Assembly: GCA_964528155.1 (NCBI GenBank)
Contig: CAZGRL010000031.1
Coordinates: 1-36,631, forward strand
From: G001797105 sp964528155
GTDB lineage: Bacteria > Chloroflexota > Anaerolineae > Anaerolineales > E44-bin32
Direction of reading: 5' to 3'
Length of the DNA: 36,631 bases
The translations under genes and the position numbers were made by a program. The notes beneath the pieces are model-generated. The model saw nothing but the letters and a program-made list of their open reading frames with translations. It did not search any database and was not told the DNA's origin. Shown one piece after another: positions 15,849-22,474 of the stretch. Each line of letters starts with the position of its first letter. Position 1 is the stretch's first letter.

Positions 15849-16546
15849 AACGGCATGTGCACCGTTAGCCGGCGTGTCTCATCCGTGGTTCGCTCGCATA
15901 TCGCTGCGACGACGATGCTGATGTCATCCGACGGGCGGCCCTGGTCGAGTTCAAGCGCCAGGCCAAGCAATCGATCCGCCCAGGCAGCCGGATCGGGCTC
16001 ACCTGAGCGGACAAGTTCTTCGACGGATGCCATGACATCCAGCCGCTGGCCGGTCCGATCGCCGGCATTGCTGAGACCGTCGGTGAACATGACGACCGCA
16101 AGTCCGGGTTCAAGAGGAATCTCGCGAATCGAAGGGCGCATGCCGCGGCGTGAGCCGACGGGTTCGACTGGGTCATCGATCGCCTGAACCTTCCCGTGCG
16201 ACACGAGCAATACGGGGGCAGGGTTATCGCGGGTGATCACCATGCTCTGGCTCTGGACGTCTATGGACAGGATGTTCAGGGTGGCCAGCACTTTGCCACC
16301 CCGGTAGGTGACAAGATAGTCCGAGGCCGCTCGAGCGGCAGCACCATCTCGGACGCCCTCCGCCAGCAGGCTGATGGCCTTGCGGGCGACGACGTTCGAA
16401 ATGGCCTTGGCCGCCTTGCCCGACCTCTGACCGTCGACAAGGACAAATGAGAGGCCTCCGGTCGGCCGCTCGATCATCTCAAGCGAGTCGCCGCTTTCCA
16501 ATGAGGCGTATTTGCTGACCTTGGCCACGCTCACTCGGGCTTCCAC
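15845..16546 (-). CDS. Stand-alone SpoIIE/PP2C-type Ser/Thr phosphatase
   Basis: A protein of 233 residues consisting of only the phosphatase domain. Metal-binding motifs are visible: Asp in FVLVDGQRSGKAAK, MFTDGLSNAGD and the C-terminal DDISIVVA. RsbX- and RsbU-type relatives dephosphorylate anti-sigma-factor antagonists; no such partner is encoded nearby. The GTG at 16546 is chosen because TACAAT ends 7 bases before it, which predicts a leaderless mRNA; frames reaching 16582 would begin upstream of the promoter. The start of the divergent regulator gene is 237 bases away, and shared control is plausible. Confidence 0.87.
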   Translation of the reverse strand: MEARVSVAKVSKYASLESGDSLEMIERPTGGLSFVLVDGQRSGKAAKAISNVVARKAISLLAEGVRDGAAARAASDYLVTYRGGKVLATLNILSIDVQSQSMVITRDNPAPVLLVSHGKVQAIDDPVEPVGSRRGMRPSIREIPLEPGLAVVMFTDGLSNAGDRTGQRLDVMASVEELVRSGEPDPAAWADRLLGLALELDQGRPSDDISIVVAAICERTTDETRRLTVHMPL

Positions 16547-16553
16547 AGCTGGG

Positions 16554-16582
16554 ATTGTACATCCCATGCGGAGACGGACCAA
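16554..16582 (-). promoter_or_regulatory. Promoter of the phosphatase-kinase operon, leaderless type
   Basis: On the minus strand, TTGGTC (16582-16577), 17 bases, TACAAT (16559-16554), then 7 bases to GTG 16546. The same TTGGTC/TACAAT pair occurs before the L,D-transpeptidase gene. Confidence 0.6.
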
Positions 16583-16654
16583 GCGGGTGTGTTGATGCGA
16601 GGTTCGCTTTGGGCGGATGGGTGGCAGGCCGGGCTGGCGTGGTCCAGTTCTAGG

Positions 16655-16669
16655 GCACGCCAGGCGTGC
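16655..16669. promoter_or_regulatory. Small inverted repeat in the divergent promoter region
   Basis: GCACGC-CAG-GCGTGC is a perfect 6-bp inverted repeat lying between the divergent promoters of the phosphatase and the degenerate regulator. It is a candidate operator, but the length is modest and GC-rich chance is possible. Confidence 0.3.
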
Positions 16670-16704
16670 GGGGCGAACTGTAAGCCGATGGCAAGGTCGC
16701 GGCC

Positions 16705-16734
16705 TTACAAGTTCAGCTAGAGTTGGGGTATGGT
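16705..16734 (+). promoter_or_regulatory. Possible promoter of the degenerate regulator gene
   Basis: TTACAA (16705-16710), 18 bases, TATGGT (16729-16734). A start near 16741 would give a leader of about 42 bases with GGAGGG at 16773-16778 before TTG 16783. Confidence 0.4.
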
Positions 16735-16782
16735 TCCGGCTGCGGGCAGCGGGCCAACACGCTGCCAGGACGGGAGGGATCC

Positions 16783-18117
16783 TTGCCGGGGACGACTCGC
16801 ACGGGTGTAGATCTCCCGAATGCGATCGAGAAAGTCATCGAAGACGTTGCCGGAGAGGTCGAAGGTAGACAGGTAACGGTTGTTGCCGAGTATCCTGCGC
16901 ATCTTCCGGCCGTCGCCGGAGATGAGCAGGAGCTGGCCGGCGTCCTGGCGCGTCTGACATCGATTGCCGCCCATCTGATCGACCAGGGGGAGGTCAACGT
17001 CCGCGCCGAGCTCTTGGCAGCGGGTGAGGCCCCGACCGCCGTGGGGCTTTGGACCGAGGGGCTGGAGCGTCTGGCTGAAGGCGGGCCGTGGGCGCTGGTC
17101 AACGTCTCATTCCGGGCGCCCTCCGGGAGCGAGGCCCCGATTCCGGACGCATTGCTCGGCCTCGATCGGCGGGCCGACACCCCTGCGGCTCAAGATCGAG
17201 CGCTGGCGTTGTCCGAATGCAGGCAGGTTATCGAGGCCCTTGGCGGGGCGCTGTGGGTCGAGACTTCGCCCCGGGACCGGCTCGCTTTCGGGATGGCGAT
17301 CCCCTTGATGGCGGCCCGGTCTGCCATCCCCGACATGACTCCCTTGCGGCGGGTCGTCGATGAGCATCTTCCGGAGCGCGCCGGCGACACCCAGACGCTA
17401 CTGCTACTTGTAGAGGGGGACGACCTTCGGTCCACGCTGGCGCGCGATCTGGTCGACGCCGGCTATCGGGTGATCCTGGCCTCCGGCGGGGCGGACGTCC
17501 TAGCGCTCTCGAGAGCGGAGCATCCAGATCTCATCCTGCTCGATCTGTTGGCTCGGTCCCCGAACGCCTTCGACGTGGCGATGGTGCTTAAACAGGATCG
17601 ACGCACCCACAACATCCCTGTGCTCTTCCTGACTTCAGTCGACGACCCGCACATCGGCGGGAAGCGCATGGAGGCAGTGAACTTCATGGTCCGCCCGGCG
17701 GGGACCGGCGCGCTGGTGTCGGCGATTCACGCGGTGCTCAATTCACTGCCAAGCCCCTCGTCGCGCGTGCTCGTAGTCGAGCCGGACGACGCCGCCCGCG
17801 AGATGATGATCCTCATGATCCAGGCATACGGCTACAGGGTGACGGAGGCGACCGGGCCGGAAGAAGCCCTGGCCGTGGCCGAGCACGTGAAGCCCGGGTT
17901 GATCCTGCTGAATGCAAAGCTGGCTCAGGAGAGGGACTACTGGCTGGTGCGCGGTTTGCGTCAGGTCCCGAGCGATTTCGAGATCTTTGTCCTGGCGGAT
18001 GCCATGAGCGATGCCGAAGGCCAGGCAGCGATCAGCCGCGGCGCCTCCGGCTACAGTGAAACGGACAAGCTCCCGGATCTGCTCGATCGCGTTCGCGGCC
18101 GGAAGGATAGGCCTTGA
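16783..18117 (+). CDS. Degenerate kinase-like domain fused to two receiver domains
   Basis: A protein of 444 residues. Residues about 1-185 resemble a histidine-kinase ATPase domain (ending ALGGALWVETSP...FGMAIPL), but the N-box Asn, the DxGxG motif and the GLGL glycines are all absent. Receiver 1 (about 205-325) keeps an Asp near residue 253 (LILLDLL), but its usual Lys is Arg (MVRPAG). Receiver 2 (about 328-445) has Asn near residue 376 where the phosphoacceptor Asp should be (LILLNAK). There is no output domain. It looks like a non-catalytic signalling scaffold or sequestering protein. The TTG start is chosen for its GGAGGG four bases upstream; a longer frame from 16723 covers the promoter. 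Confidence 0.8.
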   Translation: MPGTTRTGVDLPNAIEKVIEDVAGEVEGRQVTVVAEYPAHLPAVAGDEQELAGVLARLTSIAAHLIDQGEVNVRAELLAAGEAPTAVGLWTEGLERLAEGGPWALVNVSFRAPSGSEAPIPDALLGLDRRADTPAAQDRALALSECRQVIEALGGALWVETSPRDRLAFGMAIPLMAARSAIPDMTPLRRVVDEHLPERAGDTQTLLLLVEGDDLRSTLARDLVDAGYRVILASGGADVLALSRAEHPDLILLDLLARSPNAFDVAMVLKQDRRTHNIPVLFLTSVDDPHIGGKRMEAVNFMVRPAGTGALVSAIHAVLNSLPSPSSRVLVVEPDDAAREMMILMIQAYGYRVTEATGPEEALAVAEHVKPGLILLNAKLAQERDYWLVRGLRQVPSDFEIFVLADAMSDAEGQAAISRGASGYSETDKLPDLLDRVRGRKDRP

Positions 18118-18184
18118 TCAGCGCCCCCGGCACCTGACCCGCCAAGATCCCCCTCCAACCCCTCGATCATTCCACAAGATGCAA

Positions 18185-19216
18185 TCAGGTGACGACGACA
18201 GTTGTGCCGCGACCGATACGCAGGCGTTCGGCGGGGGCTGACTCGGGCAACGTCCACCGGTAGAGCCACTTGGCTTCCTCGGTGCGCATGTTGACGCAGC
18301 CGTGGCTCTTGGGACGGCCGAAATCGTTGTGCCAGTATGTCCCGTGGAAGGCGACGCCGGTGTAGTGGAAGAAGGACACCCAGGGGACACCCGGCAGCTC
18401 GTAGGCTTCCAGGTCGCCAGTGACATGACCATCGCCCATGTGCCGGAGGGGCATCTTCTTGTCGATGTAAAAACTCCCGCGCGGTGTGGCGGTAGGGACT
18501 CCGCTGTCGCCGGGGTCATCGCGGGGAATGCCGCTGGAGATGCTCGTTCTGAGCACGAGCCGCCCCTGCTCAGACGCCCTCAACTCCTGGTGTGCGAGAG
18601 AGACTTCTATCCGTTTCAATGCCAGGGGTATCTCAGGCGAGATAGGCTCGATCTCGGCAGGGTCGATCCGACGCATGTGCTCTGCTCGGACGTGGTAGCG
18701 CACTTTCAGCAAATCGTCGACCAATCGGTACCACGCCCGACCATCCGCACCCAGAACACAGGCTTCAACCCATGCGGTCGATTGGTAGTACAGGCGGTAC
18801 AAAGGATCGGACGCAGGGTCTGGATGCCGGTAGCTACGAGTGAAGGGGACGGAGACCTCGAAGAGCGTGCTCTCGGACGGGAGGGTGAGGATCGGTTGTT
18901 GTGGATTCCATTGAACGAGTTGAAGATAGCCGGAGTGCGTGTAGCCGTCGGCGGTCTCGTACCAGACCGGGTTGTGGCTGGGGCCATCGTCGGCGGTGAG
19001 GCGCTTGTCTAGCGTGACGAGCTGATCCCTGGTGAGCTTCCTCAGCCGCCGCGCCCTGAAGGATGGCTCCGTGTAGACGCCAATCCAAGAGGTGGTTACG
19101 CGGCCAAGCCCGGCGGGCTGGGATGCATCTGGAGGGGGCGGTGGCCGGAAGGCTGCGACGAGTGAGGTGAGAGCCGTCAGGCGCAGAAAATCGCGACGGG
19201 TGAGCGCGCTGTCCAT
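18185..19216 (-). CDS. L,D-transpeptidase (YkuD family) with Tat signal
   Basis: A protein of 343 residues. It begins with a twin-arginine signal (TRRDFLRLTALTSLVAAF), so it should be exported folded. The middle, about residues 35-100, looks SH3-like (WIGVYTEPSFRARRLRKL). The C-terminal YkuD domain has the catalytic signature HGTYWHNDFG...SHGCVNM with the nucleophile Cys. Such enzymes make 3-3 peptidoglycan cross-links or attach proteins to the wall. ATG 19216 lies 8 bases after TACAAT, predicting a leaderless mRNA. The gene is convergent with the degenerate regulator, with 67 bases between stops. Confidence 0.92.
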   Translation of the reverse strand: MDSALTRRDFLRLTALTSLVAAFRPPPPPDASQPAGLGRVTTSWIGVYTEPSFRARRLRKLTRDQLVTLDKRLTADDGPSHNPVWYETADGYTHSGYLQLVQWNPQQPILTLPSESTLFEVSVPFTRSYRHPDPASDPLYRLYYQSTAWVEACVLGADGRAWYRLVDDLLKVRYHVRAEHMRRIDPAEIEPISPEIPLALKRIEVSLAHQELRASEQGRLVLRTSISSGIPRDDPGDSGVPTATPRGSFYIDKKMPLRHMGDGHVTGDLEAYELPGVPWVSFFHYTGVAFHGTYWHNDFGRPKSHGCVNMRTEEAKWLYRWTLPESAPAERLRIGRGTTVVVT

Positions 19217-19224
19217 CTGGGGAC

Positions 19225-19254
19225 ATTGTACCTGATCCGGAGACAGCCGACCAA
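19225..19254 (-). promoter_or_regulatory. Promoter of the L,D-transpeptidase gene, leaderless type
   Basis: On the minus strand, TTGGTC (19254-19249), 18 bases, TACAAT (19230-19225), then 8 bases to ATG 19216. No Shine-Dalgarno sequence is present. Confidence 0.6.
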
Positions 19255-19340
19255 GGTGGAAAGCCGATCACGCGGGGGGCGGATGTCGCCGCAATGGTGG
19301 GGCCCAAGCCGATCATGATTGGGGGCCCGAGTTACTTGTC

Positions 19341-19392
19341 GAAAAAGCAAACCGACGAGTGCGCCGTGGATTGATGTTCCATGGGGCACTCG
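19341..19392 (-). terminator. Possible terminator of the CBS-ACT gene
   Basis: On the minus strand CGAGTGC (19392-19386) pairs with GCACTCG (19362-19356) around a 23-base loop, followed after a few bases by GCTTTTTC. The loop is long and the T-tract is displaced by about 9 bases, so the call is tentative. Confidence 0.4.
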
Positions 19393-19426
19393 CGCGATTG
19401 TTTTCCGCGGGTCTTCTATTACCGGA

Positions 19427-20065
19427 TCATCGGACGTCGAGGACCTTCTCGACGACCGGTTCCACGATGTTTCGCAGGGTCGGGCCGTCGAGATGACCCA
19501 CCTTGAAGGTCACCATGCGGTTCTCGGTGGTGTCCCCAAGAAACGTGACCAGGGAAATGATGTTGCCACCGGCGTCCCGAACGGCGGACGTCAGCTTGGC
19601 CAGCTCGCCGGGGACGTTGGGGACGAGGGCGGTGAGGCGTGTGCCCGGCTCTCGAGCTCCCAGGAGCTCGAGGAAGAGCTTGAACAGATCGGTCTCGGTG
19701 ATAATCCCGACGACCTTGGAGTCCCGGACGACGGGGAGGCCGCCGATCTTGTTGTCGGCCATGATGCGGGCGGCTTCTTCGACAGGTGTGTCTTCGGTCA
19801 CGCTCACCACGTCGGAACTCATGACAGAGTCCACCTTGATCTTGCTGATCAGATAGTTGAGCTCCCATACACTCAGGCTTGTGGCGTCCGATGGCGATGC
19901 GTGAAGCAGGTCGCGCTCGGACACGATTCCTACCAGGGCTCCGCCCTCGGTGACGACAGGGAAACGTCGGATGTGTTCCTGGCGCATGAGATTGAGGGCA
20001 TCCTGGATGGGCATGTCCGGATGAATGGTGATCACCGGCTGAGACATTCGTTGTCCGACGAGCAT
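19427..20065 (-). CDS. Tandem CBS domain and ACT domain protein (AcuB-like)
   Basis: A protein of 212 residues: CBS domain 1 (about 7-62, with RRFPVV and LVGIVSERDLL), CBS domain 2 (about 77-133, with GGLPVV and VVGIITETDLF), then an ACT domain (about 140-205, VPNVPGELAKL). CBS pairs bind adenosyl ligands such as AMP or ATP, and ACT domains bind small effectors, often amino acids. The combination suggests a soluble sensor that regulates a partner enzyme. AcuB relatives often lie near an acetoin-type deacetylase; here a histone-deacetylase-family gene is about 7 kb away. ATG 20065 has AAAGGAG about 8 bases upstream, so unlike its neighbours it has an ordinary leader. Confidence 0.9.
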   Translation of the reverse strand: MLVGQRMSQPVITIHPDMPIQDALNLMRQEHIRRFPVVTEGGALVGIVSERDLLHASPSDATSLSVWELNYLISKIKVDSVMSSDVVSVTEDTPVEEAARIMADNKIGGLPVVRDSKVVGIITETDLFKLFLELLGAREPGTRLTALVPNVPGELAKLTSAVRDAGGNIISLVTFLGDTTENRMVTFKVGHLDGPTLRNIVEPVVEKVLDVR

Positions 20066-20109
20066 TCCGGTAGCTCCTTTCGAGGATACTCGCGTTCACG
20101 TGTGATCTC

Positions 20110-20115
20110 ATTCTA
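20110..20115 (-). promoter_or_regulatory. Possible -10 box (TAGAAT) of the CBS-ACT gene
   Basis: TAGAAT on the minus strand gives a leader of about 38 bases that contains the AAAGGAG site. The -35 region (TGGCGG at 17 bases spacing) matches poorly. Confidence 0.4.
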
Positions 20116-20190
20116 CGGGAGTCGCAGGCGAACCGCCAGCGCAAAGGATCACTCCTGTGGCTGATTTCCTGCCTCCTAACCCGGCCATGG

Positions 20191-20196
20191 TATAAT
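20191..20196 (+). promoter_or_regulatory. -10 box (TATAAT) of a candidate small RNA
   Basis: A perfect TATAAT in the divergent region. The expected start is near 20203-20205. No strong -35 hexamer is seen. A well-formed intrinsic terminator lies only about 60-90 bases downstream with no gene between. Confidence 0.5.
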
Positions 20197-20203
20197 GCCC
20201 GAC

Positions 20204-20293
20204 GACGGTCTCCAGTGGCGTAGTGACAGAGTCTGAGCGCTCAAAGAGACACTCCGGGCAAGCGGTCTTAGGACCGTCTTGCCGCTTGTTTTT
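20204..20293 (+). ncRNA. Candidate orphan small RNA of about 90 nt
   Basis: The stretch is bounded by a perfect TATAAT and by a terminator ending in a T-tract. It has no reading frame of note. The body has internal complementarity (GTCTC near the 5' end with GAGAC near 20246-20250). It lacks tRNA features and the signature bases of SRP RNA, tmRNA or RNase P RNA. It could equally be the leader of thpR with a premature terminator, that is, an attenuator, since thpR begins about 200 bases further on. Confidence 0.45.
20257..20293 (+). terminator. Intrinsic terminator ending the candidate small RNA
   Basis: GGCAAGCGGTC (20257-20267) pairs with GACCG and CTTGCC (20272-20283, one bulged T) around the tetraloop TTAG: 11 pairs, followed by GCTTGTTTTT. 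Confidence 0.8.
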
Positions 20294-20496
20294 GAGTCAG
20301 AGGTAGATCTTCGCCGGACGCCCCTCCGCGCGGAAACTTATCAAATGCGCGCCTGCCAACTGGTCGAAAAGCCATCGGGCAGAGGGGACGTGGAGGTTCT
20401 CGGATCCACGGCCTCGGGTGAGTCGGCATGAGGTCCCGCAGCGCAAGACGGAAGTCTGTGGTCCGATCGGACCTTGACGATTGCAGGACGACCCAC

Positions 20497-21084
20497 TTGG
20501 ACTCAGTCAGAGCATTCATCGCCATCGACCTCCCGCAAGACATCCGGCGTGAGCTTCGCGAGTTGATCGATCGCCTGGAAGCCGCCATGGACGGGCTCCC
20601 GATCCGATGGGTTCGGCCCGAGGCGATCCATCTGACCCTTCGGTTCCTCGGCGACACCGGGCTCGAGCAGGTCCCGGAGTTGAAACGCGATCTTGAAGGG
20701 ATCGGCCGCGACAATCAAGCCTTCTCTATCCATGTCGGTGGCCTCGGCTGTTTCCCGAATCTTCGGCGACCACGCGTACTCTGGGTGGGTGTCCAGGAAG
20801 AGACAGGCGCCTTGAAGCGCCTCCAGCAGGGGGTGGAGGACATGTGTCGTCGGCTCGGGTTTTCTCCAGAGAGACGGAGCTTCTCCCCTCACCTGACGCT
20901 GGCTAGGGTCCGGCAAGGCGGAGAGGCGAAAGTGGCGGGCGCTTTCGAGCGGTCCATCAACTCCGAGCGAGATGAGTCTCTGGGACAGGTCTTGGTCGAG
21001 GAGGTCATCCTTTTTCGGAGCGAGTTGAAGCCGGATGGCGCAGTCTACCGACAGCTCGCATCGACCAGGCTGAATTCAAGATGA
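20497..21084 (+). CDS. thpR: RNA 2',3'-cyclic phosphodiesterase (2'-5' RNA ligase family)
   Basis: About 195 residues with the two HxTx catalytic motifs of the 2H phosphoesterase fold, HLTLRFLG and HLTLARV, spaced normally, and the family N-terminus RAFIAIDLP. The enzyme opens 2',3'-cyclic phosphates on RNA ends; its cellular role is unclear in most bacteria. The frame is open from ATG 20428, but that adds a basic extension (RSRSARRKSVVRS) not expected in the family. TTG 20497, with AGGACG upstream, places the start two residues from the conserved N-terminus and is preferred. The stop overlaps the next start (ATGA), so it heads a three-gene coupled operon. Confidence 0.9.
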   Translation: MDSVRAFIAIDLPQDIRRELRELIDRLEAAMDGLPIRWVRPEAIHLTLRFLGDTGLEQVPELKRDLEGIGRDNQAFSIHVGGLGCFPNLRRPRVLWVGVQEETGALKRLQQGVEDMCRRLGFSPERRSFSPHLTLARVRQGGEAKVAGAFERSINSERDESLGQVLVEEVILFRSELKPDGAVYRQLASTRLNSR

Positions 21085-21599
21085 TAGGCTCTCTTCGAAA
21101 GCCCATCGTCGCGGTGATCGGTGCGGCCTCGGCTTCCGTCGAGGAACAAGAAATCGCGGAGGAAGTTGGGCGCCGGCTGGCCGAGGCGGGAGCCGTGCTT
21201 GCCTGCGGTGGCCGGGGTGGCGTCATGGAAGCGGCATGCCGAGGGGCGCACAAAGCCGGTGGATTGACCGTCGGGATCCTCCCCGGGACAGATCCGGACG
21301 AGGGGAACCCTTATCTCAGCCTGGCATTGCCGACCGGTCTTGGACAGGCGCGGAACGCGGTCGTGATCCTGGCCGCGGAAGCCGTCATCGCAATCGGTGG
21401 CGGGCACGGCACTCTGTCCGAGATCGGTCACACGCTCAAAGCGGGCAGACCCTTCGTCGGATTGCGTACCTGGGAGGCGAACCGCAGGGGTTCGAGCGAT
21501 TCAGAGATCCCTGTCGCTCCGACGGCCCAAGAGGCCGTTGAGCGGATGCTGGAGGCCATCAAGAAGCAGCGAAGCCGACGAGAAACACATGACAGTTGA
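21081..21599 (+). CDS. TIGR00725-type Rossmann protein (LOG/DprA-like superfamily)
   Basis: A protein of 172 residues with PIVAVIGAAS at the N-terminus, the phosphate-binding GGRGGVMEAACRGA motif and GGHGTLSEI. This matches the small LOG-like family TIGR00725. Relatives with the PGGxGTxxE motif release cytokinin-type bases from nucleotides, but here the motif is GGHGTLSE, so that activity is not certain. It overlaps thpR by 4 bases and rsfS by 11 bases, so all three are translationally linked. Confidence 0.87.
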   Translation: MIGSLRKPIVAVIGAASASVEEQEIAEEVGRRLAEAGAVLACGGRGGVMEAACRGAHKAGGLTVGILPGTDPDEGNPYLSLALPTGLGQARNAVVILAAEAVIAIGGGHGTLSEIGHTLKAGRPFVGLRTWEANRRGSSDSEIPVAPTAQEAVERMLEAIKKQRSRRETHDS

Positions 21600-21942
21600 T
21601 CCACTCAAGCTTGCTCGGGCGATCGTGGATGTCCTCGAAGACAAGAAGGGAGAAGACATCCTGCTTCTCAATCTCGTCGGTGTGTGCTCTTTCGCGGATT
21701 ACTTCGTGCTATGTAGTGCGGGGAGTGAGCGCACGCTCAAGGCGTTGTCGGCGGACGTTCAGCGCCAGACCAAAGTACGATTCAAGCTCAACCCTCTCAG
21801 CGTCGAAGGGGATGCCGCCAGCCGATGGATCCTGCTGGACTACGGGGATGTGATCCTCCACATTTTCTCCCCTGAGCTTCGTGATTATTACCGCCTCGAA
21901 GACCTGTGGAAAGAGGGACAGGTTCTGGTTCACGTGCGGTAG
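21589..21942 (+). CDS. rsfS: Ribosomal silencing factor RsfS
   Basis: A protein of 117 residues with the RsfS/Iojap signature: KKGEDILLLNL, FADYFVLCSAGSERTLKAL, then WILLDYGDVILHIF and FSPELRDYYRLEDLW. RsfS binds ribosomal protein uL14 and blocks subunit joining during starvation. ATG 21589 lies inside the end of the preceding gene, and the frame upstream of it is only its shadow. The usual neighbours nadD and proB/obgE are not present. It is convergent with ndk, with 8 bases between the stops. Confidence 0.95.
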   Translation: MTVDPLKLARAIVDVLEDKKGEDILLLNLVGVCSFADYFVLCSAGSERTLKALSADVQRQTKVRFKLNPLSVEGDAASRWILLDYGDVILHIFSPELRDYYRLEDLWKEGQVLVHVR

Positions 21943-21950
21943 CGGCCAGG

Positions 21951-22403
21951 CTAGCCCTCGAAAATCCACGGATCGACCGCCCGATTCCATTTCAGCAGTT
22001 CCTCTGGTGTGAACCAGAGACTGACCTCAACCTGGGATGTCTCGGGTGAATCGGATGCATGGACGAGGTTCCTTCCCACTTCAAGGGCGAAGTCGTGTCG
22101 CAGGGAACCGGGATCGGCCTCCAACGGGCTGGTGGCCCCGAAGGTCTGCCGGACAGCCCGGATGGCGTTCGGGCCTTCCCAGACCATTGCCATGACGGGA
22201 GCTGAGGTGATGTAGGTGATGAGAGGGCCGTAGAACGCCTTGCCTTTGTGAACGGCGTAGTGCTGTTCGGCCATTGCCTCATCCACGCTCACGAACTTGG
22301 CCGCGCTCAGCCTCAGGCCGCGACGCTCAAGCCGGCTGATCACCTCTCCGATCAGTCCACGTTGGACGCCATCCGGCTTCACCAGTACGAGTGTTCGTTC
22401 CAA
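21951..22403 (-). CDS. ndk: Nucleoside diphosphate kinase
   Basis: A protein of 150 residues with ERTLVLVKPDGVQRGLIG at the start and the active-site His in NLVHASDSPE. It transfers the gamma phosphate between nucleoside tri- and diphosphates. TTG 22403 is preferred: GGAGG stands five bases before it and the product has the exact family length. The ATG at 22415 is in frame but its own codons form that GGAGG, and its first base touches the T-tract of the upstream gene's terminator. No separate promoter is visible between terminator and start, so expression may depend on read-through from the TPR gene. Confidence 0.95.
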   Translation of the reverse strand: MERTLVLVKPDGVQRGLIGEVISRLERRGLRLSAAKFVSVDEAMAEQHYAVHKGKAFYGPLITYITSAPVMAMVWEGPNAIRAVRQTFGATSPLEADPGSLRHDFALEVGRNLVHASDSPETSQVEVSLWFTPEELLKWNRAVDPWIFEG

Positions 22404-22415
22404 TCCAGCCTCCAT

Positions 22416-22446
22416 AAAAAGCGAACTCGGGTTTGGCCCGAGTTCG
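22416..22446 (-). terminator. Intrinsic terminator after the TPR scaffold gene
   Basis: On the minus strand a perfect 10-bp stem CGAACTCGGG / CCCGAGTTCG (22446-22437 with 22431-22422), loop CCAAA, is followed by CTTTTT. The T-tract runs directly into the ATG at 22415 of the ndk frame. Confidence 0.85.
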
Positions 22447-22474
22447 AGTGGGTTGTCAACAATCGAGGTCGAAG

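Noticed and set aside
20204..20293. tRNA, SRP RNA or tmRNA in the thpR upstream region
   Set aside because: No T-loop consensus, no conserved SRP tetraloop sequence and no tag-peptide frame; only a generic small-RNA candidate is justified.
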